The notes under the pieces are model-generated. The model did not search any database and was not told where the DNA came from. It saw only the letters and a program-made list of their open reading frames with translations. This document shows, piece by piece, positions 16,922 through 26,406 of a stretch of DNA of 64,000 nt. The position numbers were made by a program, and so were the translations under genes. Source of the DNA: Vibrio pectenicida (GTDB lineage Bacteria > Pseudomonadota > Gammaproteobacteria > Enterobacterales > Vibrionaceae); contig AP024890.1 of NCBI GenBank assembly GCA_024347015.1, forward strand, positions 806,001 through 870,000, in the 5' to 3' direction. Numbering within the stretch: the stretch's first letter is position 1; each line of letters opens with the position of its first letter.

Positions 16922-18133
16922 ATGGAACAGAAAGAAATTTGGATTGTAGCGGCCAAAAGGACACCAATGGGTCGTTTCCAAGGAATGCTATCTGAATATC
17001 CTTCACCTAAGCTGGGGGCTTTGGCAATTAAGGCTGCTGTTGATGAACAGCCAGAACTTGCAGAGCTTATCAATGAAGTATACATGGGGTGCGTTTTACC
17101 AGCAGGAACTGGCCAAGCTCCAGCGAGGCAAGCCGCTTTAGGGGCTGGTCTTAGTGAAGGTATTGGCTGTACAACCATCAACAAAGTGTGCGGTTCTGGT
17201 ATGAAGGCAGTTATGCTTGCTCACGATCTCATTCGCTCAGGGAGCTCTCGGTGTATTGTGGCTGGCGGAATGGAAAGTATGACCAATGCGCCATATTTAC
17301 TCAAAGAAGCGCGCTCTGGTATGCGTATGGGCCACAAATCGAGTTATGACCACATGTTTCTTGATGGACTTCAAGATGCTTATCAAGGTGAATTGATGGG
17401 TGTATACGGTCAACAAATTGCTGATAAGTTAGATTTTTCTCGCCAGCAAATGGATCAATGGGCGTCACTTTCGGTTAGTCGTGCAATGCAAGCTCAGCAA
17501 CAAGGACTGTTCGATGACGAACTGGTGCCAGTTGCCCTTAAAGGCGATGAAAAGCTCGATTATGACGAACAGCCTCCGGCTATTAAACCGGAGAAAATCC
17601 CTCAACTTAGGCCTGCATTTGCTAAAAATGGATCCATCACTGCGGCAAATTCTAGTGCGATTTCTGATGGCGCAGCCGCTTTAATCGTAATGGATGGTCA
17701 ATTGGCCGAGCAGAAAGGTTTGAAGCCTTTGGCGATAATAAAAAGCCATGCAACGCATGCTCGCCAACCTTCTGAATTTACCATTGCACCTGTGCACGCT
17801 ATTGAACACTTATTATCGCAGCTTGATTGGGGCATTGACGAAGTCGATTTATGGGAAATAAACGAAGCGTTTGCCGTAGTGACTCAGATAGCGGTTAAGC
17901 AGCTCGGACTCGATAGCGAAAAAGTGAACGTCAAAGGCGGTGCATGTGCATTGGGTCATCCCATAGGTGCAAGTGGTGCAAGAATTATTGTGACCTTAAT
18001 CCATAGCTTGCGTCAATTACAGGCATTGGGCAGTGATGGAAACTCAAATAAAAAACGTGTGATGAAAGGTATTGCATCACTGTGTATTGGTGGCGGTGAA
18101 GCGACCGCTATTGGAATAGAAATACCTTTATAA
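16922..18133 (+). CDS. ivdA: Acyl-CoA thiolase of the ivd operon
   Basis: A 403-residue thiolase probably cleaving 2-methylacetoacetyl-CoA to propionyl-CoA and acetyl-CoA in isoleucine breakdown. The nucleophilic cysteine is in NKVCGSGMKAVML, with NEAFAVVT and the second cysteine region CALGHPIGASGARI near the end. The last residues read SLCIGGGEATAIGIE. It is the first gene of the ivd operon, divergent from liuR, with a ribosome site in ATGAGGAGTAGGC just before the ATG. A general acetoacetyl-CoA thiolase function is also possible. Confidence 0.9.
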   Translation: MEQKEIWIVAAKRTPMGRFQGMLSEYPSPKLGALAIKAAVDEQPELAELINEVYMGCVLPAGTGQAPARQAALGAGLSEGIGCTTINKVCGSGMKAVMLAHDLIRSGSSRCIVAGGMESMTNAPYLLKEARSGMRMGHKSSYDHMFLDGLQDAYQGELMGVYGQQIADKLDFSRQQMDQWASLSVSRAMQAQQQGLFDDELVPVALKGDEKLDYDEQPPAIKPEKIPQLRPAFAKNGSITAANSSAISDGAAALIVMDGQLAEQKGLKPLAIIKSHATHARQPSEFTIAPVHAIEHLLSQLDWGIDEVDLWEINEAFAVVTQIAVKQLGLDSEKVNVKGGACALGHPIGASGARIIVTLIHSLRQLQALGSDGNSNKKRVMKGIASLCIGGGEATAIGIEIPL

Positions 18134-18152
18134 AAGAAAAGGATAATCAATC

Positions 18153-19646
18153 ATGATTCAGTCAGTTCCCTTATTCATTGGTGGAGAGTTCTGCCAATCT
18201 CAAACAACCGAATGGGTTGAGGTAACAAACCCAGCCACAAGCGAAGTGATTGCCAAAGTTCCATGTGCAACTGAACAAGAAATGGAACATGCAGTGATTA
18301 ATGCCGCAGAAACATTTAAATCATGGAAAGAGGTATCGGTCTCAGAACGCGCACGTTTAATGTTACGGTATCAACATTTACTAAAAGAGCACCATGATGA
18401 ACTTGCTGAAATATTGTCGAAAGAAACGGGCAAAATTTTCATTGATGCCAAGGGTGATGTTTGGCGCGGTATTGAAGTGGTTGAGCAAGCGGCAAATATT
18501 GCCAGTAATATGATGGGTGAAACGGTCGAAAATGTAGCGACAGAGATTGATACCTATTCGATGATTCAGCCTCTTGGCGTGTGCTGTGGTATCACTCCTT
18601 TTAATTTTCCTGCCATGATCCCCTTGTGGATGTTCCCGCTGGCGATTGCAGCAGGTAATACCTTTGTTCTCAAACCTTCAGAACAAGTTCCTCTTACAGC
18701 AATGCGATTAGCCGAACTTTTTGAGGAAGCGGGAGCACCTAAAGGAGTACTACAGGTGGTTCATGGTTGTAAAGAACAAGTCGATAAGCTGTTGGTTCAT
18801 CCAACCATTCGCGCTGTTTCGTTTGTTGGTTCTGTTCCTGTAGCGCAATATATCTATAAAACGGGAACTGATTTTAACAAACGAGTTCAAGCGTTTGCTG
18901 GTGCAAAAAATCATATGGTGATTATGCCAGATGCAAATAAAGCACAGGTGATTAATAACTTAGTTGGTAGCTCTGTTGGCGCGGCAGGTCAGCGTTGTAT
19001 GGCGATTTCAGTGGCCGTTTTTGTTGGCAATACGAAAGACTGGGTAGACGATTTGAAATCGGAAATGGCCAAGATGCATCCCGGTGCTTGGAATGACGAT
19101 AAGGCGACGTATGGACCACTGATCAGTAAGGAAGCGAAAAACCGAGTTGTGAACCTGATAGAAGAGGGCAAAGTGCAAGGAGCAGTATGTCAGTTAGATG
19201 GTACACAGTGTAATGTTGAAGGTATGCCAGAAGGAAATTGGCTAGGCCCGACTTTGTTTACCGGTGCTACAACAGATATGTCTATCTATGAGCAAGAAAT
19301 ATTTGGTCCAGTACTGATTTGTATGGAAGTGGAGACTTTAGAGGAAGCGATTGAGCTTATCAACAATAATCCTTATGGCAATGGGACTTCTATCTTCACT
19401 GCTAACGGCGCTGCGGCTCGTAAATATCAACATGAAATCCAAGTTGGTCAAGTTGGTATTAATGTTCCTATACCTGTTCCACTCCCTTTCTTCTCATTTA
19501 CAGGGTGGCGAGGGAGTTTCTATGGAGATTTACATGCATATGGAAAACAGGCAGTGAGGTTCTATACCGAAACGAAAACCGTTACTACACGTTGGTTTGA
19601 TGATGATATCCCGACAGGACCTAACTTAACGATTCAGTTGCGATAA
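18153..19646 (+). CDS. mmsA: CoA-acylating methylmalonate-semialdehyde dehydrogenase
   Basis: Converts methylmalonate semialdehyde to propionyl-CoA, the last step of valine degradation (IvdB in Shewanella-type nomenclature). The 497 residues have the aldehyde dehydrogenase fold: the coenzyme segment GITPFNFPAMIP, FVGSVPVAQYIYKTG, and the catalytic cysteine in GAAGQRCMAIS. The end HAYGKQAVRFYTETKTVTTRW is typical of MmsA. It lies 19 bases after ivdA, second in the operon. Confidence 0.94.
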   Translation: MIQSVPLFIGGEFCQSQTTEWVEVTNPATSEVIAKVPCATEQEMEHAVINAAETFKSWKEVSVSERARLMLRYQHLLKEHHDELAEILSKETGKIFIDAKGDVWRGIEVVEQAANIASNMMGETVENVATEIDTYSMIQPLGVCCGITPFNFPAMIPLWMFPLAIAAGNTFVLKPSEQVPLTAMRLAELFEEAGAPKGVLQVVHGCKEQVDKLLVHPTIRAVSFVGSVPVAQYIYKTGTDFNKRVQAFAGAKNHMVIMPDANKAQVINNLVGSSVGAAGQRCMAISVAVFVGNTKDWVDDLKSEMAKMHPGAWNDDKATYGPLISKEAKNRVVNLIEEGKVQGAVCQLDGTQCNVEGMPEGNWLGPTLFTGATTDMSIYEQEIFGPVLICMEVETLEEAIELINNNPYGNGTSIFTANGAAARKYQHEIQVGQVGINVPIPVPLPFFSFTGWRGSFYGDLHAYGKQAVRFYTETKTVTTRWFDDDIPTGPNLTIQLR

Positions 19647-19657
19647 CGGGAGGAGAA

Positions 19658-20812
19658 ATGGACTTTGAATTGAATGAAGAACAACGTGCTTTTGCAGAAA
19701 CCGCGCAGCAGTTTGCCATGGGCCAACTCGCGCCCATGGCAGCTGAGTGGGATGAAAAACAAATCTTTCCCAAGGATGTAATAAAAGCGGCCGGAGAGCT
19801 GGGTTTTTTGAGCTTGTACACACCAGATGATCAAGGTGGTCTGCAGCTAAGCCGACTTGATTCTGCGATTATTTTTGAACAGCTAGCGATGGGATGTACT
19901 TCAACGACGGCTTTTATGACCATTCACAATATGGTTACTTGGATGATTGCAAGTTTTGCTTCTGCTAATGCAAAACAAGAGTTTTGCCCAAACCTCATTT
20001 CCGGTGAATGGCTAGGCTCGTATTGTCTGACAGAGCCTAATGCGGGTTCTGATGCTGCTTCTTTAACAACCAGTGCCCAAAAGCACGGTGATACCTATGT
20101 GATAAATGGTGGTAAAGCTTTCATCTCTGGAGCAGGGGATACGGATGTACTGGTCGTTATGGCGAGAACGGGTGAGCAATCAGCGAAAGGTATTTCAGCC
20201 TTTATTGTGCCTGCCAATGCAGATGGGATAAGTTACGGACGTAAAGAACCTAAGATGGGCTGGAACAGTCAGCCTACTCGCGCTATTACCTTCGACAATG
20301 TTGTTGTGCCAGAGCACTATTTATTGGGAGAAGAAGGGCAAGGCTTTTCGATTGCGATGAAAGGGTTGGACGGTGGTCGTATTAACATCGCAACTTGCTC
20401 TATTGGTACAGCGCAACAAGCGCTCAACGAAGCGTTGCAATACGTTAAGGAAAGAAAACAGTTTGGTAAAGAGCTGTCTCATTTTCAGGGCTTGCAATTT
20501 AGGTTAGCAGATATGGTGACAGAGCTGGTTGCGGCCAGACAAATGGTTCGCTTAGCGGCAAGTAAACTCGATAAACATGACCCAGAAGCTACGGCATATT
20601 GCGCTATGGCCAAACGCTTTGCTACCGATGTTGGATTCAAAATATGTGATCAAGCACTACAACTTTTTGGTGGCTATGGTTACATTAAAGAGTACCCTGC
20701 TGAACGTCATTTTAGAGATGTTCGCGTGCATCAAATTCTTGAAGGTACCAATGAAATTATGCGTCTTATTATTGCTCGTCGCGTGTTATCGGAAGGCTCT
20801 CAACTCGTTTAA
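19658..20812 (+). CDS. ivdC: Acyl-CoA dehydrogenase, probably isobutyryl- or 2-methylbutyryl-CoA
   Basis: The 384-residue FAD enzyme has the standard fold (LTEPNAGSDAASL, KAFISGAGDTDVLVVMARTG, KERKQFGKELSHFQG, LFGGYGYIKEYPAERHFRDV). The catalytic glutamate is in the usual short-chain position, LEGTNEIMRLII, unlike the isovaleryl enzyme at 15075. Its place between mmsA and the hydratase points to isobutyryl-CoA (valine) and perhaps 2-methylbutyryl-CoA (isoleucine). GGGAGGAG just before the ATG gives strong translation. Electrons should go to EtfBA. Confidence 0.92.
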   Translation: MDFELNEEQRAFAETAQQFAMGQLAPMAAEWDEKQIFPKDVIKAAGELGFLSLYTPDDQGGLQLSRLDSAIIFEQLAMGCTSTTAFMTIHNMVTWMIASFASANAKQEFCPNLISGEWLGSYCLTEPNAGSDAASLTTSAQKHGDTYVINGGKAFISGAGDTDVLVVMARTGEQSAKGISAFIVPANADGISYGRKEPKMGWNSQPTRAITFDNVVVPEHYLLGEEGQGFSIAMKGLDGGRINIATCSIGTAQQALNEALQYVKERKQFGKELSHFQGLQFRLADMVTELVAARQMVRLAASKLDKHDPEATAYCAMAKRFATDVGFKICDQALQLFGGYGYIKEYPAERHFRDVRVHQILEGTNEIMRLIIARRVLSEGSQLV

Positions 20813-20830
20813 ATTTAGGGACAGGTAATA

Positions 20831-21619
20831 ATGAATTATTCACAAAGTGGTGCAATTGAGCACATAATCCAAAATCATGTGGCGATAGTCACCATGAACA
20901 ATCCGCCTGCAAATACTTGGACAGCAGAGAGTCTTTTAGAGCTTAAACAACTTGTCCTTACTCTCAATGATAATAAAGATGTTTATTCGTTAGTCCTAAC
21001 AGGGAAGGGAGACAAGTTTTTCTCTGCTGGGGCAGATTTAAAACTCTTTGCCAGTGGTGATAAATCGGTAGCTGTTGATATGTCGCGTTTGTTTGGTGAA
21101 GCATTTGAAACCTTATCGAGTTTTCGCGGCGTCTCAATTGCGGCGATAAATGGCTATGCGATGGGAGGTGGTTTAGAAGTTGCCCTTGCATGTGATATTC
21201 GTATCGCGGAAGAGCAAGCAGTTTTGGCACTACCTGAGGCGAAAGTAGGTTTACTTCCCTGCGCGGGTGGTACACAGAACCTCACTGCTTTAGTTGGTGA
21301 AGGTTGGGCTAAACGGATGATTTTATGTGGGGAGCAATTGACTTCTGAGCAAGCACTTACCATAAAACTTGTTGAAGAAGTTGTTAGTAAGGGTAATGCT
21401 TTAGATGCTGCAATAAGCCTTGCAGAAATGGTCGCTAACCAGTCACCTTCATCCGTTGCGGTATGTAAATCTCTTATTCAAAACACAAGAACCAGTCCCT
21501 TGACTCACGGTTTCATCAAAGAGCGTGAGTTGTTTATCCAGTTGTTTGATACTGAAGACCAAACTGAAGGGGTCAATGCGTTTTTGGAGAAACGCCCGCC
21601 TCAGTGGAAAAATGGTTAG
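20831..21619 (+). CDS. ivdD: Enoyl-CoA hydratase of the ivd operon
   Basis: This 262-residue crotonase-fold enzyme probably hydrates methacrylyl-CoA and tiglyl-CoA. The oxyanion-hole segments are GKGDKFFSAGADL and NGYAMGGGLEVALACD; the catalytic glutamate region is ALPEAKVGLLPCAGGTQ. It begins 18 bases after ivdC, with an AGG-type ribosome site. Its stop lies 8 bases before the start of the next gene. Confidence 0.9.
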   Translation: MNYSQSGAIEHIIQNHVAIVTMNNPPANTWTAESLLELKQLVLTLNDNKDVYSLVLTGKGDKFFSAGADLKLFASGDKSVAVDMSRLFGEAFETLSSFRGVSIAAINGYAMGGGLEVALACDIRIAEEQAVLALPEAKVGLLPCAGGTQNLTALVGEGWAKRMILCGEQLTSEQALTIKLVEEVVSKGNALDAAISLAEMVANQSPSSVAVCKSLIQNTRTSPLTHGFIKERELFIQLFDTEDQTEGVNAFLEKRPPQWKNG

Positions 21620-21627
21620 GAGGTTAC

Positions 21628-22758
21628 ATGACAGCAAGTGTTCGTTTTGAAACTCTAGATTGCCTTGAAGAAAACACCAAAGTTGGTATGGCAACTTTAG
21701 ATAATGCGCCCTCTTTAAATGCCCTCAACTATGACATGTTGGTACAGCTTAAAGCTCAACTTGAAGTTTGGCATGAAGATGACAATATCATTTGTGTTGT
21801 CATTGAAGGACAAGGAGATAAAGCTTTTTGTGCTGGTGGCGATGTACGTACTATGCACGATAAGATGCGTGATGGTTCATGTGAGGAAATAGCAGGTTAT
21901 TGTACGTCTTTTTTTAAGTTGGAATATGAATGCGATTATCTCATCCATACTTATTGCAAACCTATTATTGCTTGGGGGCATGGGATTGTAATGGGGGGTG
22001 GTATGGGACTTTTTATGGGAGCCAGCCACAAGGTTGTTACACCTCAAAGTCGACTGGCCATGCCAGAAATTAGTATAGGGCTCTACCCAGACGTTGGTGG
22101 AACTTGGTTCTTAAATAAATTAGACCCTGGAATAGGGTTGTTTCTGGGTTTAACGGGTGTGATGGTTAATGCTAGCGATGCGCTAGGTATTCGACTTGCC
22201 GACCATATGGTTCGTGCGGAAGATAAAGAGGCATTGTTGTCTCGCCTTAAACGCACATGCTGGTCGGAAATTGAAGATGTATATCGAGAGGTGACAAGGT
22301 CACTTGCTGATATAGGCAATGAGGTGAATGGCCATCAGCCAGATCCACAAATGTTACCTTTTATCAATGAAATCCAAGCCGCATGCAGTGGAGAAAGTGT
22401 CATTCAAGTGAGTGAAAATATTCTCAACCTCTCTGGGCAGACTAAATGGATGGAGACAGCCAAAAATAATCATGCGCAGGGTAGCCCGATTACGGCACAT
22501 GTTTGTTTCGAGCAACTTACTCGACACAATGATTTGTCTTTGGCTGATTGTTTTCGTCTGGAGCTTAATTTATCAGTCCGCTGCTGCTTGCTTGGTGAAT
22601 TTCGTGAAGGTGTAAGAGCTCGTCTGATAGATAAAGATAATCAACCTAAGTGGATTTATAACCAAGTCGCTAATGTAGACGAAACCACTATTGATACTTT
22701 GTTTACCTCTTTGTGGAGTGAACAAGAACACCCATTAGCACAACTTGGCCATTACTAG
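21628..22758 (+). CDS. ivdE: 3-hydroxyisobutyryl-CoA hydrolase
   Basis: Releases 3-hydroxyisobutyrate from its CoA ester in valine degradation. The 376-residue crotonase-family protein has IEGQGDKAFCAGGDVRTMH, HGIVMGGGMGLFMGASHK and MPEISIGLYPDVGGTWFL, the PDVGG motif being typical of HIBCH. It is about 100 residues longer than a simple hydratase, as expected for the family. I start at ATG 21628, four bases after a perfect AGGAGG; a GTG at 21604 would add eight residues. Confidence 0.93.
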   Translation: MTASVRFETLDCLEENTKVGMATLDNAPSLNALNYDMLVQLKAQLEVWHEDDNIICVVIEGQGDKAFCAGGDVRTMHDKMRDGSCEEIAGYCTSFFKLEYECDYLIHTYCKPIIAWGHGIVMGGGMGLFMGASHKVVTPQSRLAMPEISIGLYPDVGGTWFLNKLDPGIGLFLGLTGVMVNASDALGIRLADHMVRAEDKEALLSRLKRTCWSEIEDVYREVTRSLADIGNEVNGHQPDPQMLPFINEIQAACSGESVIQVSENILNLSGQTKWMETAKNNHAQGSPITAHVCFEQLTRHNDLSLADCFRLELNLSVRCCLLGEFREGVRARLIDKDNQPKWIYNQVANVDETTIDTLFTSLWSEQEHPLAQLGHY

Positions 22759-22791
22759 GGGCCGTTGCTCTTAAAAAAAGGAAAATTACTC

Positions 22792-23694
22792 ATGAATACC
22801 ATCGCGTTTATAGGTTTAGGTAATATGGGCGGCCCTATGGCTGAGAATCTTTTGGCAGCAGGGTTTAAGGTTAAAGTATTTGATTTGATGCCAGAGGTAG
22901 TTAAAGGTTTAGAGTCTGTGGGTGCAATTGCTACATCATCAATCTCAGAAGCTGTCAAAGGAGCTGAAACTGTTGTCACCATGCTTCCAGCAAGCCAGCA
23001 CGTTAAGGATGTTTATCTTGGTGATGATAAAGGTACAACAGGATTACTTGACTTGGTTGACGATGGGGCTTTTCTCATTGATTCGTCGACCATTGATCCT
23101 CACTCAGCCAAAATGGTAGCCGCTCGTGCTGCGCAAAAGGGTCTTGATTTTGTTGATGCGCCAGTATCTGGCGGTGTCGCGGGTGCAAAAGCAGGGACAT
23201 TGACATTTATTGTTGGTGGTTCAGAAGTTGCCTTTGCTAAAGCAGAAAATGTTCTTAAACATATGGGAAAAAATATTTTCCATGCGGGCAATGCTGGCGA
23301 TGGGCAAATGGGTAAAATTTGCAACAATTTGATGTTAGGTATTTTGATGTCTGGTACCTGTGAAGCCCTTAATTTAGGGATTGATAATGGGCTTGATCCT
23401 AAAGTCTTGTCCAATATTATGTTGCAAAGCTCGGGACGAAATTGGGCTTTGGAACTGTATAACCCATGTCCAGGTGTTATGGATACGTCACCTGCAAGCA
23501 ATGATTATCGCCCAGGTTTTATGAGCAAGCTGATGCTTAAAGATTTGGGTTTAGGTCTTGATGCTGCCGCAATGAGTCAATCTTCGGTTCCAATGGGATC
23601 TCTCGCACGAAATTTGTATGCTTTTCATAACGCAAACGGTAAGGAGGAGCTAGACTTTTCAAGTTTGTTCGAGTTTTATCAATCAGAAAAGTAA
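22792..23694 (+). CDS. mmsB: 3-hydroxyisobutyrate dehydrogenase
   Basis: NAD-dependent oxidation of 3-hydroxyisobutyrate to methylmalonate semialdehyde (IvdF). The 300 residues begin with the Rossmann motif IGLGNMGGPMAENLLAAG, followed by the substrate-binding DAPVSGGVAGAKAG and the catalytic-lysine helix GDGQMGKICNNLMLG. I start at ATG 22792 with AAGGA upstream; a reading from TTG 22765 would add nine residues. It feeds MmsA, encoded four genes upstream in the same operon. Confidence 0.95.
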   Translation: MNTIAFIGLGNMGGPMAENLLAAGFKVKVFDLMPEVVKGLESVGAIATSSISEAVKGAETVVTMLPASQHVKDVYLGDDKGTTGLLDLVDDGAFLIDSSTIDPHSAKMVAARAAQKGLDFVDAPVSGGVAGAKAGTLTFIVGGSEVAFAKAENVLKHMGKNIFHAGNAGDGQMGKICNNLMLGILMSGTCEALNLGIDNGLDPKVLSNIMLQSSGRNWALELYNPCPGVMDTSPASNDYRPGFMSKLMLKDLGLGLDAAAMSQSSVPMGSLARNLYAFHNANGKEELDFSSLFEFYQSEK

Positions 23695-23706
23695 TGGGGT
23701 ACGCGG

Positions 23707-24465
23707 ATGGAATTAAAACAGAGTGTGATAGCTATTACTGGTGCTGGGCAAGGTTTAGGCCAGATGATGGCGTTAACATTGGCGAAAGCTGGGGCTGAGT
23801 TGGCTTTACTTGATGTCAACGATGAAGCTTTGCTAAATACCAAAGAACAGTGCAATATGCTTGGTGTTAAAGCATTGACTTATAAGGTTAATGTGACTGA
23901 TGAACGGCAGGTTGAGCAGGTATTTAGCGACATTGTTAGAGACTTTGGTCAGTTGGATGGTTTGATTAATAATGCTGGTATCCTTCGGGATGGTTTGTTG
24001 ATTAAGGTGAAAGATGATGAGATGACAAAGATGTCTTTGGAGCAATTTAGCTCAGTAATTGATGTTAATCTCAACGGGACTTTTCTCTGTGGTCGAGAAG
24101 CTGCGGCTCAGATGATCAACACCCAACGTAAAGGCGTGATTATTAATATTTCTAGTGTTGCAAGAGCAGGAAATATTGGCCAAAGTAATTATGCTGCTTC
24201 CAAGGCTGCAGTCGCGACATTAGCCACCACTTGGGGTAAAGAGCTTGCACGCTACGGAATTAGAGCCGCTGCTATTGCACCTGGTGTGATTGAAACATCG
24301 ATGACGGGAGGGATGAAGCCAGAAGCTCGTGAACGTTTGGAGAAGATGGTTCCTGTCGGTCGGATGGGCTCTCCAGAAGAGATAGCACAAACAGCGAAAT
24401 TTATTTTTGAAAATGACTATGTGAACGCGCGCGTTTTTGAAGTAGATGGTGGAATCTTTATGTAA
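23707..24465 (+). CDS. ivdG: Short-chain dehydrogenase of the ivd operon
   Basis: A 252-residue SDR with the cofactor motif TGAGQGLGQ, NNAGIL, the catalytic serine in INISSVARAG and the Y-x3-K motif in SNYAASKAAV. The end VNARVFEVDGGIFM is typical. In Shewanella-type ivd operons this last gene is assigned to 2-methyl-3-hydroxybutyryl-CoA oxidation in isoleucine breakdown; I infer the same. By sequence alone it could be taken for a FabG-like reductase. Confidence 0.85.
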   Translation: MELKQSVIAITGAGQGLGQMMALTLAKAGAELALLDVNDEALLNTKEQCNMLGVKALTYKVNVTDERQVEQVFSDIVRDFGQLDGLINNAGILRDGLLIKVKDDEMTKMSLEQFSSVIDVNLNGTFLCGREAAAQMINTQRKGVIINISSVARAGNIGQSNYAASKAAVATLATTWGKELARYGIRAAAIAPGVIETSMTGGMKPEARERLEKMVPVGRMGSPEEIAQTAKFIFENDYVNARVFEVDGGIFM

Positions 24466-24486
24466 ATGAGCATTATTGTTTGCTAG

Positions 24487-24513
24487 AAGGCACGTTTTTA
24501 ACGTGCCTTTATT
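24487..24513. terminator. Bidirectional terminator between ivdG and etfD
   Basis: AAGGCACGTT pairs with AACGTGCCTT across a short T-rich loop, followed by TATTATTTAT. It lies between the convergent ivd operon and the ETF-ubiquinone oxidoreductase gene. Confidence 0.85.
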
Positions 24514-24522
24514 ATTTATGGG

Positions 24523-26190
24523 TTACATATTCTGATAATTGGGCCCCCCGCCACCTTCTGGTGGTAGCCAAGTAATATTTTGCGAAGGATCCTTGATATC
24601 ACATGTCTTACAGTGGATGCAGTTTGCCGCATTGATTTGTAGTTTGGGTGAGTCATCAACAGTAACGATTTCATACACGCCAGCTGGACAGTAGCGCTGG
24701 CTTGGTTCTGCAAATCTTGGTAGATGATTTTCAATAGGGATACTGGCATTCTTTATAACCAAATGGCATGGCTGATCTTCCTCGTGTTGAGTTCCTGAAA
24801 GATATACCGATGAGGGCTTATCAAAACTCAATTTACCATCAGGCTTGGGGTAATTTATGGTTTCGCATTCAGAGACTTCTTTCATTCCAATATGGTCTGG
24901 GTGAGGGTCAGATATGTTCCATGGCACGGAGCTATTAAATATTTTATGCCATACATTTTGCTCCAGAGTTGCTATCGCACCACCTGCAATTGCACCATAT
25001 TTGTGAATTGACGAAGCAAAGTTACGACTTTGGTTAAGTTCTGTAAAGAGCCAAGATTGTTCAAACACAGTCTGATAGTCCGGCTCTGTTAAACTATGCC
25101 CTGATTTTAGTTGTACGAAAATGGCTTCTGCTGCAAGCATGCCTGATTTCATGGCAGTATGACTACCTTTAATCTTACCTGAACTAAGAGTTCCAGCATC
25201 ACAGCCAATTAACAGACCCCCCGGAAATTGCTGCTTTGGTAAAGAACGAAGGCCTCCTTTTGCAATAGCACGAGCACCATAAGCAATTCTTTCACCATCT
25301 TTGAGGTATTGGCTGATTAAAGGGTGGTGTTTGTAGCGCTGGAATTCATCAAATGGACTAAGGTGGGGGTTGGTATAGTTTAAATCGACGATAAGACCAA
25401 CGACAATTTGATGGTTATCTAAATGATACAGAAAGCTACCACCATTTGAACTTGTTTCATTCAGTGGCCAACCAGCACCATGAAGAACACGACCCGCTTG
25501 GTATAAAGGGTGGTCATTGGAAACTTGCCATATTTCTTTAAGCCCCAGCGCGTAATGTTGAGGCTCGCGTCCCCGGTCTAACTCAAATGTATGGATCAAT
25601 TCTTTACCTAAGTGACCTCGGGCACCTTCAGCAAAAATTGTGTACTTAGCTTTGAGTTCAATGCCTGCTTCAAACGTTGATTTTTGTTCGCCTGATTTAT
25701 TCAGCCCCATGTCTGAAGTGTTTATGCCAGTTACGGCACCGTTTTGATCGTAATTGATACTGGTTGCAGCGAATCCTGGATAAACTTCTATCTCGAGTTC
25801 TTCAGCTTTTTCGCCTAACCAACGGCACAAGTTCGCTAGGCTTATAACATGATTATTTGAGCTGTTATGCATTAGACTTGGCGTCATAAAAGATGGGATC
25901 TTCACATGCTGCTGCTTTGATGTTAAGTAGAAAAATTCATCTAGGTTGACCGGGTTGTTGACCGGAGCCTGCAAACTTTGCCAATCAGGAAATAACTCAT
26001 CTAATGCTTTTGTTTCAAACAGAGCACCTGAAAGAATATGAGCGCCAACCTCTGCACCTTTTTCTACCACACAAATAGATACAGGTATGTCATTGATCTT
26101 ACTCAGCTGTGCAAGTTTTATTGCAGTTGATAATCCTGCAGGCCCTGCGCCGACTACGACGACATCAAACTCCATACATTCTCTTTCCAT
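24523..26190 (-). CDS. etfD: Electron-transfer flavoprotein-ubiquinone oxidoreductase
   Basis: Inner-membrane-associated FAD/4Fe-4S enzyme passing electrons from ETF to ubiquinone. The 555 residues start with the dinucleotide fold VVVVGAGPAGLSTAIKLAQ and contain the family segment LIGCDAGTLSSGKIKGSHTA. They end with a cluster domain in which NAANCIHCKTCDIKDP supplies three cysteines; the fourth is upstream in RYCPAGVYE. I start at ATG 26190 with AGGTAGG upstream; ATG 26175 is an alternative, and a reading from 26223 is less likely. It is divergent from etfBA, with a LiuR-like palindrome in the shared promoter region. Confidence 0.93.
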   Translation of the reverse strand: MERECMEFDVVVVGAGPAGLSTAIKLAQLSKINDIPVSICVVEKGAEVGAHILSGALFETKALDELFPDWQSLQAPVNNPVNLDEFFYLTSKQQHVKIPSFMTPSLMHNSSNNHVISLANLCRWLGEKAEELEIEVYPGFAATSINYDQNGAVTGINTSDMGLNKSGEQKSTFEAGIELKAKYTIFAEGARGHLGKELIHTFELDRGREPQHYALGLKEIWQVSNDHPLYQAGRVLHGAGWPLNETSSNGGSFLYHLDNHQIVVGLIVDLNYTNPHLSPFDEFQRYKHHPLISQYLKDGERIAYGARAIAKGGLRSLPKQQFPGGLLIGCDAGTLSSGKIKGSHTAMKSGMLAAEAIFVQLKSGHSLTEPDYQTVFEQSWLFTELNQSRNFASSIHKYGAIAGGAIATLEQNVWHKIFNSSVPWNISDPHPDHIGMKEVSECETINYPKPDGKLSFDKPSSVYLSGTQHEEDQPCHLVIKNASIPIENHLPRFAEPSQRYCPAGVYEIVTVDDSPKLQINAANCIHCKTCDIKDPSQNITWLPPEGGGGPNYQNM

Positions 26191-26240
26191 TGGTGTAAAC
26201 CTACCTTTCCAACTGTTTAACACTAATCAATATAGTCTAG

Positions 26241-26256
26241 TTGACGTAAACGTAAA
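26241..26256. promoter_or_regulatory. LiuR-like operator between etfD and etfB
   Basis: TTGACGTAAACGTAAA matches the two sites at 16762-16807. It lies 51 bases upstream of the chosen etfD start and about 150 bases upstream of etfB, in the divergent promoter region. This suggests that LiuR also controls the electron-transfer flavoprotein genes. Confidence 0.75.
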
Positions 26257-26406
26257 CTTAACTAAGCTGAGTATAAGAGAAAATCGGTAACCAATTATGT
26301 TTAATGTGAAGCCGATCAGCAAAACATAGCTAAGACGTTTAAAATAAACATACTGATTATCAGACTGTTACAGTTGTGTAGTTACTTTTAGCACCAAGGA
26401 GGAGAT

